This document shows, in pieces, positions 1 through 7,851 of a stretch of DNA of 64,000 nt (position 1 is the stretch's first letter; each line of letters opens with the position of its first letter). The notes beneath the pieces were generated by a model that was given only the letters and a program-made list of their open reading frames with translations, did not search any database and had not been told where the DNA came from. Source of the stretch: an uncultured Candidatus Melainabacteria bacterium (lineage in GTDB: Bacteria > Cyanobacteriota > Vampirovibrionia > Gastranaerophilales > Gastranaerophilaceae); assembly GCA_934717745.1 (NCBI GenBank), contig CAKUZB010000010.1:9807-73806 (forward strand), in the 5' to 3' direction. The position numbers and the translations under genes were made by a program.

Positions 1-63
1 CTTGATTTCGAACGTGCAGCCGAAATTAGAGACCAACTAAAAAAACTAAGAGAGATGTTATAA
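1..63 (+). CDS. uvrB: UvrB C-terminal end (partial)
   Basis: Only the last 20 codons and the TAA stop are inside the window. They read as a UVR-motif helix (FERAAEIRDQLKKLREML), the UvrC-binding helical hairpin at the C-terminus of the excision-repair protein UvrB. The position at the very end of the protein favours UvrB over UvrC, where the UVR motif is internal. The 5' part lies upstream of the window, so this could also be another UVR-motif protein such as a McsA-like one. Confidence 0.7.
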   Translation, partial: LDFERAAEIRDQLKKLREML

Positions 64-64
64 A

Positions 65-886
65 CTACTTACATGTAGTGTTTGTTGTCCAATCTAATAC
101 TTTTCCATTTGAACATTTACCTTTTGTTGTTTTTAGATAGTCCATATTATCGTGTTTGATAATCCATGCAGAGTGAAAAAATCCATCAACAGAAAAATTA
201 CCAGTTATACCTAATCCCTCGGGATAAATACCTGATTTTGTAACACCAAACAGAAATAGGTCTTTTCCACGAGTATTTGCACCCTTTGAACCATCTATAT
301 CTACATACATACCTCCACAAACATCTTCTATATCATTACGAGAAGAATTACAATCTTTCGAAGATATATTAAAATTCACCGCAGTACCATCTGCTAACAA
401 AAACATTGGATACCCCAAAGCCACAATACCAGTGTTACTATCTTGTTCACCGGACAAACTTTTTTCTTTGCCACTAGAAAAACAACCTAAACCACTAGTA
501 CCACAGTTTTTTGAAATTTTCATAAATTCAGTCATGCGTTCTGCAAAACGTTGATTGTAAGCAGTCGCATTAGCATCGTTAAGAAACCATTCATCAATAG
601 GTCCATAAACAGATTGAGCACGACCTAATGCGTCCTCTAAGTTTTGATATATTTTTTTAACTTTAGCAATTTTTTCTTTTTCACCGGTTGATGAATTCAA
701 GTTTGGTAAAGTCAATGCAGACACTATACCGATAACACCCATTACTATTAGAGTTTCGGCTAAAGTAAATGCAACAACTTTCGAGAACGACATCCTCCCT
801 TTATTATGACCTCTTTTTATATTTCCAGATGCAACAATAAGCACTGAATTACACAACTGATTTATTAATTCAAATATCTTTTTCAT
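65..886 (-). CDS. Type IV pilin-like protein with prepilin N-terminus
   Basis: Secreted pseudopilin or pilin-like protein of 273 residues. A long leader is followed by the class III signal FTLAE (residues 40-44), with cleavage expected before Phe40 and Glu at mature position +5, then a hydrophobic helix ending in ALTLPNL. The rest is a soluble domain with several Cys residues. I chose the ATG at 884-886 because AAGGGAG lies 8 nt upstream. The ATG at residue 32 would give a short 8-residue leader, but its GGAGG touches the start codon. The frame stays open further upstream without a good RBS. The gene is convergent with uvrB, only 1 bp away. The upstream region holds a nine-copy pentanucleotide repeat. 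Proteins of this type are abundant in Gastranaerophilales; the specific role is unknown. Confidence 0.85.
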   Translation of the reverse strand: MKKIFELINQLCNSVLIVASGNIKRGHNKGRMSFSKVVAFTLAETLIVMGVIGIVSALTLPNLNSSTGEKEKIAKVKKIYQNLEDALGRAQSVYGPIDEWFLNDANATAYNQRFAERMTEFMKISKNCGTSGLGCFSSGKEKSLSGEQDSNTGIVALGYPMFLLADGTAVNFNISSKDCNSSRNDIEDVCGGMYVDIDGSKGANTRGKDLFLFGVTKSGIYPEGLGITGNFSVDGFFHSAWIIKHDNMDYLKTTKGKCSNGKVLDWTTNTTCK

Positions 887-950
887 AAAAATTGCTCCCT
901 TAAAATAATATATTTTAATTATGGCATTTTTTTTAAAAGGTCGCAATACT

Positions 951-996
951 TCTATTCTATTCTATTCTATTCTATTCTATTCTATTCTATTCTATT
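951..996. repeat. (TCTAT)9 pentanucleotide microsatellite
   Basis: Nine perfect tandem TCTAT units plus one T, about 65 bp upstream of the chosen start of the pilin-like gene on the minus strand. A weak minus-strand promoter (TTGCGA, then an AT-rich -10 region) would lie between the repeat and the start, so the tract would sit just upstream of the -35. Non-triplet tracts of this length mutate by slippage. Confidence 0.95.
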
Positions 997-1257
997 AATG
1001 ATTATAGTTGATTTTCGACAATTTGAAAGTGTTTTTTACATTTATTTACATTTATCATTTTTTTTTGATTAATTCAACCATAAACAATAAATTAAATCTA
1101 TACAATAACGAAATTATCACAAGATTTTTCTCTCTTATATAATATGATTTATTTAATCTATAAGAGTTTGTTTGATTTTTAAAAATAAATTCAGCAAAAC
1201 ACAAGCATACCACAATGAAGTGTTATATCTTTTTTATAAAAAAATTTAAACAAAATA

Positions 1258-1285
1258 TTGACTTTTAAAAAACTACCATTAAATA
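1258..1285 (+). promoter_or_regulatory. Sigma70-type promoter for the 119-aa protein gene
   Basis: TTGACT at 1258-1263 and TAAATA at 1280-1285, 16-bp spacing. It precedes an AAGGAGAG ribosome-binding site and the ATG at 1316. Confidence 0.5.
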
Positions 1286-1315
1286 GATTGTGTTAAGAGA
1301 ATAAGGAGAGTCAAT

Positions 1316-1675
1316 ATGTCTATTAATGCAATCAAATCACAACTGCTTAGTATTCAACAAGCAAAAACCAACGTTAAAACTGACGTTAAAGAAGAAAACA
1401 ACAACACACAATCTTCGCAAACAACACCAACTACAAACAAACAAATTTCTGCGGATGATGTATTTAAATACATGTCTGCAACAACCACCACATCTGTTCA
1501 AATGAAGAGAGCCATCAACGTCAAAGCCTATGTTAACAAGGAAAGTGCCGATAGAATTTCTGCTTCAATGAAAACTTTTGAAGAAAAGTTCGCATCTAAA
1601 CTTTCAACTGTAAAATCAGAATTTGGCAACATTACAGACGAATTAGCAGAAAAAATTACACTATCAATGTTTTAG
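1316..1675 (+). CDS. Hypothetical protein, 119 aa
   Basis: I do not recognise a family. The N-terminal third is polar and low-complexity (Thr, Gln, Asn, Lys). Residues 46-119 are predicted mainly helical and amphipathic. There is no signal peptide or membrane segment. The start is supported by AAGGAGAG 7 nt upstream of ATG. The gene is monocistronic, with its own promoter and a strong terminator at 1719-1740. Its composition resembles the other small unknown proteins of this window (those at 2733-3479 and 27250-27816). Confidence 0.75.
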   Translation: MSINAIKSQLLSIQQAKTNVKTDVKEENNNTQSSQTTPTTNKQISADDVFKYMSATTTTSVQMKRAINVKAYVNKESADRISASMKTFEEKFASKLSTVKSEFGNITDELAEKITLSMF

Positions 1676-1718
1676 AATTTACTTTAAAATTAAATAGAAT
1701 TGCATTATGTAGATACAT

Positions 1719-1740
1719 GCCCGAAGAAATTCGGGCTTTT
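1719..1740 (+). terminator. Rho-independent terminator
   Basis: GCCCGAA / TTCGGGC stem with a GAAA loop, followed by TTTT. It lies 43 bp after the stop of the preceding plus-strand gene. Confidence 0.85.
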
Positions 1741-1750
1741 CTTTGAAAAA

Positions 1751-1909
1751 TTATTCTTGCTCTTTTTTTGCCTTTTTAATTTTCAATACGTCATTTTCCA
1801 TTACACATTCAACTTTATCTGTTAATGGATCGACTTTTAGCAATTGCAAAATAGTCTGTGGCATAAACAATGCCCAACCATTTCCACTTCTGAAAAGTTT
1901 TCTTTCCAT
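1751..1909 (-). CDS. AbrB/MazE-like small DNA-binding protein
   Basis: A 52-residue protein that is easily missed because of its size. It starts MERKLFRSGNGWALFMP and continues with a short acidic-to-hydrophobic half ending VLKIKKAKKEQE. The pattern (basic start, S/R-G-N-G/S-W-A, then xxP, then a ValLeuLysIle strand) is that of the SpoVT/AbrB swapped-hairpin fold used by AbrB regulators and MazE-type antitoxins. AAGGG lies about 9 nt upstream of the ATG. No toxin-like partner is adjacent on either side, so an orphan regulator is more likely than half of a toxin-antitoxin pair. Confidence 0.7.
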   Translation of the reverse strand: MERKLFRSGNGWALFMPQTILQLLKVDPLTDKVECVMENDVLKIKKAKKEQE

Positions 1910-2055
1910 AAAATTTACCCTTACTTTTACTTGACATTATTATGGCTAATCATTTAAAATTAATCTACACTAATTTTATATATATTATGTAAGGGTTATT
2001 ATGTTAAAAAAAAATCTTTTATCTATTTTTGAAAATTCTTATTTTTCCTTTTAAA

Positions 2056-2127
2056 ATGTTTGTTGCTTGTTCTTACATCTACATGGGAAAAATTGACGAA
2101 GCCGAAGATATTTTTAATGATATATAA
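2056..2127 (+). pseudogene. Possible TPR-motif remnant
   Basis: Twenty-three codons end at TAA 2125-2127 and read as one tetratricopeptide-like helix pair (ACSYIYMGKIDEAEDIF). A short, unrelated-frame ATG peptide lies at 2001-2054 just upstream. No complete gene can be built from either, and the stop runs straight into the terminator hairpin at 2126-2164. This is either a degraded TPR gene or chance. Confidence 0.25.
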
Positions 2128-2164
2128 AACGGGCGATTTTGTTTTCAACAAAATCGCCCGTTTT
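2126..2164. terminator. Perfect 18-bp bidirectional terminator
   Basis: AAAACGGGCGATTTTGTT pairs perfectly with its complement at 2147-2164, with a 3-nt loop. Runs of A and T at the two ends let it act in both directions. It terminates the minus-strand gene at 2178-2675. Confidence 0.85.
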
Positions 2165-2177
2165 ATATTCTATCTAC

Positions 2178-2675
2178 TTATTTCAAATAATGTTCTTTAC
2201 CTACACCGAAAGCATTTCTTGCTACATCAACTGCTCCGTATGCTGCCAAGCCTGTTGCTGCAACTTTTGAAACTTTTCCTTTTGTCAAAATGGTTACTGC
2301 ACTTAATGCTAGAGGAACTACATTTGAAACTAACGATTCTGCAACACCTTTCACATAACCTTTTGCTGAATTAAAGAAATTTCTAACTTTATTAAACAAT
2401 TGACCTTTCATTTCCATATCAAAACGTTTGTTTTGAATTTCACTCATTAAACAACTTGGTTTGTTTATTTGTTTCGAATCCATATAGGCATCAAGTCCGG
2501 CATTAGCAATTGCTTCTCGTCTTGTTTCACCGGCTCTTACCTTACCTAATTTGTGAGCATCATAAACAACTGCTGCCAAACCTACGTAACCTGTTGTTTT
2601 TGCAACTGCGTTGCCAAAATTAAACTTTTTAGCATTTGCTGTTGCGACTGTTGGGTTTTGAATTGCCATTGACAT
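2178..2675 (-). CDS. Hypothetical protein with hydrophobic C-terminal segments
   Basis: 165 residues, no family recognised. The N-terminus has a short hydrophobic stretch (TTGYVGLAAVVYDAHKLG). The middle is basic and helical. Residues 115-155 are rich in Ala, Val and Gly and could enter a membrane (SNVVPLALSAVTIL). This layout is loosely reminiscent of the hydrophobic part of the large chassis proteins at 10371-17092, but I could not align them. AAAGGAA lies about 9 nt upstream of the ATG. The start lies 57 bp after the stop of the gene at 2733-3479 on the same strand, so the two probably share an mRNA. Confidence 0.7.
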   Translation of the reverse strand: MSMAIQNPTVATANAKKFNFGNAVAKTTGYVGLAAVVYDAHKLGKVRAGETRREAIANAGLDAYMDSKQINKPSCLMSEIQNKRFDMEMKGQLFNKVRNFFNSAKGYVKGVAESLVSNVVPLALSAVTILTKGKVSKVAATGLAAYGAVDVARNAFGVGKEHYLK

Positions 2676-2732
2676 TTTGTTTTATTTCCTTTTATTTAAT
2701 AATTTCGTTGTACTTGTTTGCTTGTTTTTGTT

Positions 2733-3479
2733 TTACTGAGGCATTCTTAATAATATTTTATCTGCTATGTCTGCCTCTTGTGAGCCATGTTTTTGTTTTG
2801 ACATTTGTTTTAATAACTGATTTGTAAAATCATCACCTGTTATTAAGTTTGCCTCTAAGGCTGCTAATGATAGACTTCTTATGCTTAACTCAGGATCTTG
2901 TAACATTTTGTTTGTTAATGCTGTTAACGCCGGATTATCTTTTCTATCTGTATCTTCTTGAAGTCTTGCTACTACGTCTTGTCCCGCCATTAATCTTAAT
3001 TTTGTATCTTGTGAATTTAAATAACTTTCTAAGTTTCTTACGTAGTGGTCAGTCAATTCCATTTTTGGTTGATTTGAAGAAGTGTTTTTGGCGATTTTTT
3101 GAATTGCTTCGACCAACTCTTTTGGAATTTCTACTTCTTGTTTTATTAAATTTGTTTGAACTCCTGTTGGTGTTTGTGGTTCTTTTTGAACTGTTTGAAT
3201 TGGTTCTTTATCATCAACAGGTTTTGGTGCTCCTTGTAAGTTTGCCTCTGCATTGGCTTTGTTTATACCTTTCATTTGGTTTTCCAATGCTACTTGATTT
3301 AATTTATTTATCGCCGGCATTGCAAAGGAATTTATATAATAAGCCGCAGGATAACAACCATTATTCAATACCATTGTTGGCGACATTGTTGCCGGTTTTG
3401 ACATATAGCCGGCACTTGGTGTGCTTACAGAAATATTTACACTTGGAGTATTACCTACAAACTTTGATACGTTTTGCAT
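2733..3479 (-). CDS. HEAT-like helical protein of unknown function
   Basis: 248 residues. Residues 1-65 are low-complexity (Ser, Thr, Pro, Asn). Residues 85-110 form a polar linker. The C-terminal part (about 140-248) is a run of paired amphipathic helices with HEAT/armadillo character (KLRLMAGQDVVARL, LSIRSLSLAALEANLI). There is no signal peptide or catalytic motif. About 75 bp upstream is a GGCAAT-N18-TTTATA element shared with three other effector-like or unknown genes of the window. A scaffold or interaction role is plausible, but the function is unknown. Confidence 0.7.
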   Translation of the reverse strand: MQNVSKFVGNTPSVNISVSTPSAGYMSKPATMSPTMVLNNGCYPAAYYINSFAMPAINKLNQVALENQMKGINKANAEANLQGAPKPVDDKEPIQTVQKEPQTPTGVQTNLIKQEVEIPKELVEAIQKIAKNTSSNQPKMELTDHYVRNLESYLNSQDTKLRLMAGQDVVARLQEDTDRKDNPALTALTNKMLQDPELSIRSLSLAALEANLITGDDFTNQLLKQMSKQKHGSQEADIADKILLRMPQ

Positions 3480-3531
3480 CTTTTATTAACCTAACCTAAA
3501 ATATTATTTATTTTAACCTTACCTACATATA

Positions 3532-3561
3532 TATAAAGTCTAAAACCATGTAAAAATTGCC
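3532..3561 (-). promoter_or_regulatory. Shared GGCAATTTTTAC element, copy 1
   Basis: On the minus strand, GGCAAT (3556-3561), an 18-nt spacer and TTTATA (3532-3537) stand upstream of the HEAT-like gene. The same arrangement with the same spacer occurs at 9519-9548, 15072-15101 and 45468-45497. A promoter is the simplest reading, but there is no experimental support. Confidence 0.4.
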
Positions 3562-3628
3562 TTTTCAGGCTCTTTATTAAGAAATGTTAACAAAGTTTTT
3601 TTATAAAAAAAATTGTTATAATTGAGGT

Positions 3629-3931
3629 ATGAATAATTTTCAAAAAGAACTTCCAAAATATTTGTGTTTACACTGCAACAAATGTGGCGGGACACTACCA
3701 GAGAGTGCTTTTTCACCGATACCCGATGGGTGCGGATATGCCGGTTGGATTTTTTTAAAACAAGAAGAACACAAACAAAAAGTTAGAAAATTAGATGAAG
3801 AAATTGTATTGTTAGATGTAAAAATTAAAAATTCAAAAAGCAATACTAAAAGAAAAAAATTTGAGCATGCAAAAATCAAAGTTTTAAATAAACTTGAAGA
3901 ATTAAAACAATTTGGTCCAATTGATTTTTAA
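3629..3931 (+). CDS. Small Cys-rich coiled-coil protein
   Basis: 100 residues. The N-terminal part has Cys13, Cys16, Cys19 and Cys35, set as CLHCNKC and GCGYAGW, which suggests a single metal site (zinc or Fe-S). Residues 44-95 are a charged helix with coiled-coil heptads. No family was recognised. There is no ribosome-binding site with normal spacing. Instead an extended -10 (TGTTATAAT, hexamer 3617-3622) ends six nucleotides before the ATG, so the transcript is probably leaderless. A strong hairpin terminator follows. Confidence 0.7.
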   Translation: MNNFQKELPKYLCLHCNKCGGTLPESAFSPIPDGCGYAGWIFLKQEEHKQKVRKLDEEIVLLDVKIKNSKSNTKRKKFEHAKIKVLNKLEELKQFGPIDF

Positions 3932-3949
3932 AAAATATTCTTTTTTGAA

Positions 3950-3980
3950 ACGGCGGAAATTTCGAAGAAATTTCCGCCGT
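3950..3980. terminator. Bidirectional terminator
   Basis: ACGGCGGAAATTTC pairs with GAAATTTCCGCCGT across a 3-nt loop, between convergent genes. Confidence 0.85.
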
Positions 3981-3985
3981 CAAAA

Positions 3986-4717
3986 TTAAAATAATCTTTC
4001 GTAAGGGCTTTCAGAATCTTTTTTTGTTTGACCGATGTAATCAGCGAACACAAGATAATTAAAAACAAACCCCATACATAGATATAAAATCATAAAGAAA
4101 TTTGTTGGATTTTTTCCACTTAAGAAAAAAATTATCATTGCCGGCAATACAATAAAAACTGCAACTACCAAAAAATCTTGAATTACAAAAAACAACAAAT
4201 TTACGATAAAAGTTTTTAATGCTCTTAAAACTTTCATTGGGTTATAAGAGTCTAAAACCTTGCCTGTATCTAAAGATTGAGTAACTCCGGCAAAGTATAT
4301 TGACATCATCAATGTATAAAAAATAAAAGCAATAATATACAAAGAGACCTGCTCTTGCTCTGATGCTAATTGTGGATATAAAGTTAAAATATAACTAAAC
4401 AATAAAAACAATCCAAAACATACAATAACAGATGGGATTGAAGCGATTATAGCAAGTCCTAAAGTTAAAAACATTCTAATTGGCATTAAAAACGATGGAA
4501 GTAACATCGGTTCTGCATTACAAGAACGTCTTATTGTTTCAAAAAATATTGCGGCAAAAACAACCCCAAACACAATATTGATAATTCCGCTAACAATTTG
4601 TTGTCCGCTTAAAGTTGCATAAGTTGCAATTACCGCAGGTATTGATAAAATCAATATTTTAATCATTGCATATCTATCAGATGCAACATTTCTAACGCAA
4701 TCTATAATATTAACCAT
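3986..4717 (-). CDS. Polytopic membrane protein, unknown function
   Basis: 243 residues with about six hydrophobic segments (near residues 18-36, 40-60, 82-112, 127-145, 168-200 and 205-225). The hydrophilic C-terminus ends DSESPYERLF. No transport or enzymatic motif is visible. The layout resembles small multi-pass families of unknown function such as DUF4013, but I cannot assign it. AAGGAG precedes the ATG by 5 nt. It lies 16 bp downstream of the pheS stop and is probably co-transcribed with it. Confidence 0.75.
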   Translation of the reverse strand: MVNIIDCVRNVASDRYAMIKILILSIPAVIATYATLSGQQIVSGIINIVFGVVFAAIFFETIRRSCNAEPMLLPSFLMPIRMFLTLGLAIIASIPSVIVCFGLFLLFSYILTLYPQLASEQEQVSLYIIAFIFYTLMMSIYFAGVTQSLDTGKVLDSYNPMKVLRALKTFIVNLLFFVIQDFLVVAVFIVLPAMIIFFLSGKNPTNFFMILYLCMGFVFNYLVFADYIGQTKKDSESPYERLF

Positions 4718-4733
4718 TTTTACTCCTTAATAA

Positions 4734-5768
4734 TTAAAATTGTCTTAAAAATCTTTCGTCATTATTGAAGAATAATCTAATATCATCAATTGCATATTTA
4801 AGCATAGCAAGTCTTTCAACACCCATACCAAAAGCAAAACCGCTATACACTTCAGGGTCAATTCCTGAATCTCTTAATACATTTACGTCAACCATGCCTG
4901 CACCAAGAATTTCTAACCAACCTGTACCTGAACAAGTTCTGCAACCTTTACCCTTGCACATAATACATTCAACATCGATTTCAACTGATGGTTCAGTGAA
5001 TGGAAAGAAACTGCTTCTAAATCTTGTTGGTCTTGATGCACCAAAATATAATCTCAAAAATTCATTCATAACACCTTTTAAGTCAGCCATTGTAACATTT
5101 TTATCAATGTATAAACCTTCGATTTGGTGGAAGAAGTTATTTTTTCTTGAGTTAATATTTTCGTTTCTATAAACTCTGCCAGGTGCAATAATTCTGATTG
5201 GAGGTTTTGAATCTGCCATTGTACGAACTTGAGCACCTGAAGTTTGACTTCTTAAAAGAACATTTGGTGCAACATTTGTATAGAATGTATCTTGCATGTC
5301 TTTTGCAGGGTGGTCAGCAGGGAAATTTAACATGTCAAAATTGAAGTATTCAGTTTCAACTTCCGGAGAGTTTTTGTCAGGAGCAACTGAAAAACCTAAA
5401 GTGTGGAAAATATCAGTAATTTCATTGATTGTTTGTGTTATTGGGTGAACGTGTCCCATTTGAACAAATTTACCGCTCAAAGTTACATCAATTTTTTCTT
5501 TTTTAAGTTTTTCGTCTAATTCTTTTTTGTAAAATTCATCATATTTTTCTTTTACTTCTGCTTCCAGTTTGTTTGCTACTTCGTTTGCAAAAGCCCCTAC
5601 AACTCTTTTATCTTCGTCAGAAAGGTCTTTCAAATTTTTCTTAATCGAATTCAATTCACCTTTTCTGCTTAAATATTTCAATTTTAATTCTTCAATATCT
5701 GCAATTGATTGTGCTGTGTTTAAATCTGCTTTTGCAGAATCATAAATTTTTTGTAATTGTTCTTTCAT
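4734..5768 (-). CDS. pheS: Phenylalanine-tRNA ligase alpha subunit
   Basis: Charges tRNA-Phe as the catalytic half of the (alpha-beta)2 enzyme in the cytoplasm. The 344 residues match the normal length. The N-terminal coiled coil (about 1-90) binds tRNA and the class II catalytic core follows. Visible hallmarks are HPITQTINEI, the motif 2 region (LLRSQTSGAQVRTM and the HQIEGL segment), FFPFTEPSVEIDVEC and the motif 3 segment GFAFGMGVERLAML. A Cys cluster (CMCKGKGCRTCSGTGW) sits in the usual place. pheT is not adjacent and is not in the window, so alpha and beta subunits are encoded apart. Confidence 0.97.
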   Translation of the reverse strand: MKEQLQKIYDSAKADLNTAQSIADIEELKLKYLSRKGELNSIKKNLKDLSDEDKRVVGAFANEVANKLEAEVKEKYDEFYKKELDEKLKKEKIDVTLSGKFVQMGHVHPITQTINEITDIFHTLGFSVAPDKNSPEVETEYFNFDMLNFPADHPAKDMQDTFYTNVAPNVLLRSQTSGAQVRTMADSKPPIRIIAPGRVYRNENINSRKNNFFHQIEGLYIDKNVTMADLKGVMNEFLRLYFGASRPTRFRSSFFPFTEPSVEIDVECIMCKGKGCRTCSGTGWLEILGAGMVDVNVLRDSGIDPEVYSGFAFGMGVERLAMLKYAIDDIRLFFNNDERFLRQF

Positions 5769-5785
5769 GTCCCTATTTTCCTTTT

Positions 5786-6412
5786 TTATAAAACTGGATT
5801 ATATTTCTTTTCAAAACCTACAGAAGTTGAATCTCCATGTCCCGGGTATATTTTAACACTATCGTCAAACATTTCCAAGATATTTTTCACACTTTGACGA
5901 ATTTGCTGATAACTTCCGCCAGGTAAATCTGTTCTACCTACACTACCCTCAAAAATTGTATCACCTGAGAATAACTTATTATCTACAAAATAACAAACAC
6001 CGCCTTTTGTATGTCCGGGAGTTTGTATCACTTTAATTTTTTCATCACCGATAAAAATTTCAGAATTTTCATCAATATATTTTGTAATGTAAGGTACTTT
6101 TACATCTTCAACATTACCAACAAAAGTACTTACAAACCCAACCACATCTTCGATTAAGTCCTTATCCTCAATTGGTGCTAAAATTTCAACCTCAGGCATA
6201 ACCTCGTGAAGTTTATTTATTCCCAAAATATGGTCAAAATGTCCATGAGTAACCAAAACATATTTCAAATTAGCACAGTGCTCATCTAACATTTCCAACA
6301 AATCTTCTTCAAATTTTGAGCAATCAATAAGAATCGCATCTTTTGATTTTTCATCAATAAGAAGATAATTGTTGTTTTCTATCATGCCTGTAACTATTGT
6401 TTCTAAAATCAT
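5786..6412 (-). CDS. MBL-fold metallo-hydrolase (glyoxalase II-like)
   Basis: 208 residues with the full metallo-beta-lactamase metal set: THGHFDH near residue 56, a conserved His in QTPGHTKGG, the Asp in FSGDTIF, and the last His in YPGHGDST. This is the short hydroxyacylglutathione-hydrolase-like type common in bacteria, acting on thioesters or similar small substrates; the actual substrate is unknown. Its ATG overlaps the kdsA stop by 4 bp (ATGA), so the two are translationally coupled. pheS follows 17 bp downstream. Confidence 0.88.
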   Translation of the reverse strand: MILETIVTGMIENNNYLLIDEKSKDAILIDCSKFEEDLLEMLDEHCANLKYVLVTHGHFDHILGINKLHEVMPEVEILAPIEDKDLIEDVVGFVSTFVGNVEDVKVPYITKYIDENSEIFIGDEKIKVIQTPGHTKGGVCYFVDNKLFSGDTIFEGSVGRTDLPGGSYQQIRQSVKNILEMFDDSVKIYPGHGDSTSVGFEKKYNPVL

Positions 6413-7239
6413 TCTTCGCTTCTCACTAAATCAAAAATATCTTTGCAAACCTTAAATAATTTTTCAACATCTTTCAATGGTAACATATTATCACCATCAC
6501 ACAACGCTTTTTCAGGTTCAGGGTGAACTTCAAAGAACAAAGCATTTACGCCACTTGCAATTGAAGCCTTTGCCAAAATCGGAACCCATCTTCTATCACC
6601 ACCTGTTGAACAACCGTTTGTTCCGGGCATTTGAACACTGTGAGTAGCATCAAAGACAACAGGATACCCTAACATTTGCATAATTGGAATTGCACGCATA
6701 TCTGTAACCAAGTTGTTATAACCAAAAGTTACACCACGTTCCGTAAATAAAATTTTATCATTACCGGAATCAACAACTTTTTGAGCCAACGCTCGCATTT
6801 GTTGAGGTGCTAAAAACTGACCCTTCTTAATATTAACAATCTTTCCTGTTTTTCCGGCCGCAACTAACAAATCTGTTTGTCTGCACATAAATGCAGGGAT
6901 TTGAATAACATCAGCAACCTCTGAAACTCTTTGAGCATCTTGAGGTAAGTGAACATCAGTTACTATTGGCACATCAAATTCTTTTTTAATTTTTGCCAGA
7001 TATTCTAAGCCTTTATCAATACCTAAGCCTCTATAACCTTCAATTGTAGAGCGGTTTGCTTTGTCATAAGAAGATTTAAACACATAATTAATATTCAATC
7101 TTTCACAAACCTCTTTGAGTTTTTCTGCAACTGTTGCCATACAATCATAACTTTCGATTGCACAAGGTCCGGCAAAAATTGTTAACTTATCTCCACCAAT
7201 TTCAAAATTGTTTAATTTAATCTTTTTTACTTCTATCAT
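6409..7239 (-). CDS. kdsA: 3-deoxy-8-phosphooctulonate synthase
   Basis: Condenses phosphoenolpyruvate with arabinose-5-phosphate to give Kdo-8-phosphate, the committed step to the Kdo sugar of lipopolysaccharide. The 276 residues are normal length. Diagnostic segments are FAGPCAIES, FKSSYDKANRS, VTDVHLPQDA, QIPAFMCRQTDLL, FTERGVTFGYNNLV and FDATHSVQMPG. The Cys in AGPCAIES is the position that carries a metal-ligand Cys in metal-dependent KdsA enzymes. The gene implies a Gram-negative outer membrane. It is first in a kdsA-MBL-pheS-membrane protein run. Confidence 0.97.
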   Translation of the reverse strand: MIEVKKIKLNNFEIGGDKLTIFAGPCAIESYDCMATVAEKLKEVCERLNINYVFKSSYDKANRSTIEGYRGLGIDKGLEYLAKIKKEFDVPIVTDVHLPQDAQRVSEVADVIQIPAFMCRQTDLLVAAGKTGKIVNIKKGQFLAPQQMRALAQKVVDSGNDKILFTERGVTFGYNNLVTDMRAIPIMQMLGYPVVFDATHSVQMPGTNGCSTGGDRRWVPILAKASIASGVNALFFEVHPEPEKALCDGDNMLPLKDVEKLFKVCKDIFDLVRSEE

Positions 7240-7330
7240 AATATCTTTATTTTAGCCAAAAAACATCTTAAAAACAATTATTTATCCCATAAAATGACAA
7301 AACGTAAACATGAATACATCAAACAAAACA

Positions 7331-7371
7331 AAAAAGAACCGCATTTCTGCGATTCTTTTTTATTATAACCA
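7331..7371 (-). terminator. Terminator of the rpsL-rpsG unit
   Basis: AAAAAGAA-CGCA / TGCG-TTCTTTTT stem with one mismatch and a short loop. It is read on the minus strand just after the rpsG stop and ends in a T run. Confidence 0.8.
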
Positions 7372-7380
7372 ATTTTAAAA

Positions 7381-7851
7381 TTAGTATCTGTAATGAGCGA
7401 ATGCTTTGTTTGCTTCAGCCATTTTGTGAGTGTCTTCACGTTTTTTGCATGCTTGACCTGCACCGTTTGAAGCATCGATTAATTCACTTGTTAATTTGTC
7501 GATAAATGATTTACCGCTTCTGTTTTTAGCAGCAGCAATTAACCAAGATGAAGAAAGCGCAAAACCTCTGTCTGCTTTAACTTCTAGTGGCACTTGATAA
7601 GTAGAACCACCGATACGACGTGCTTTAACTTCTAATAAAGGAGTTGCATTTGTTAATGCTTTTTGGAAAATTTCCAAACCTTTTTCGTTAGTTCTTTCTT
7701 CAATTTTAGTGATTGTTGAGTAGAAAATTCTTTCTGCTAAAGATTTTTTACCACGACGCATAATTCTGTTAATAAATTTTGATACGTCTACACTGTTATA
7801 TAATGGGTCAGCAGCAGGAATTCTTCTTGCTGGTTTAGAACGTCTTGACAT
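7381..7851 (-). CDS. rpsG: Ribosomal protein S7
   Basis: 156-residue small-subunit protein that nucleates assembly of the 16S 3' domain and contacts the E-site tRNA. Conserved stretches such as YNSVDVSKFINRIMRRGKK, VKARRIGGSTYQVP and HKMAEANKAFAHYRY are present. It overlaps rpsL by one base (TAATG), so translation is coupled. In most bacteria fusA and tufA follow rpsG, but here a terminator comes directly after it, so the str operon is split. Confidence 0.98.
   Translation of the reverse strand: MSRRSKPARRIPAADPLYNSVDVSKFINRIMRRGKKSLAERIFYSTITKIEERTNEKGLEIFQKALTNATPLLEVKARRIGGSTYQVPLEVKADRGFALSSSWLIAAAKNRSGKSFIDKLTSELIDASNGAGQACKKREDTHKMAEANKAFAHYRY

Larger units (their letters stand above)
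947..1315. other. Intergenic region with microsatellite and promoter
   Basis: 369 bp with no credible gene on either strand. It holds the pentanucleotide tract, very AT-rich sequence, and a plus-strand promoter for the next gene (TTGACT at 1258-1263, 16-bp spacer, TAAATA at 1280-1285). Confidence 0.7.

Noticed and set aside
1743..1934. Plus-strand 63-codon frame
   Set aside because: It is the antisense of the AbrB/MazE-like gene, which has a recognisable fold signature and an RBS.
2849..3499. Plus-strand 216-codon Leu-rich frame
   Set aside because: It is the complement of the HEAT-like gene, whose minus-strand reading has better composition and context.
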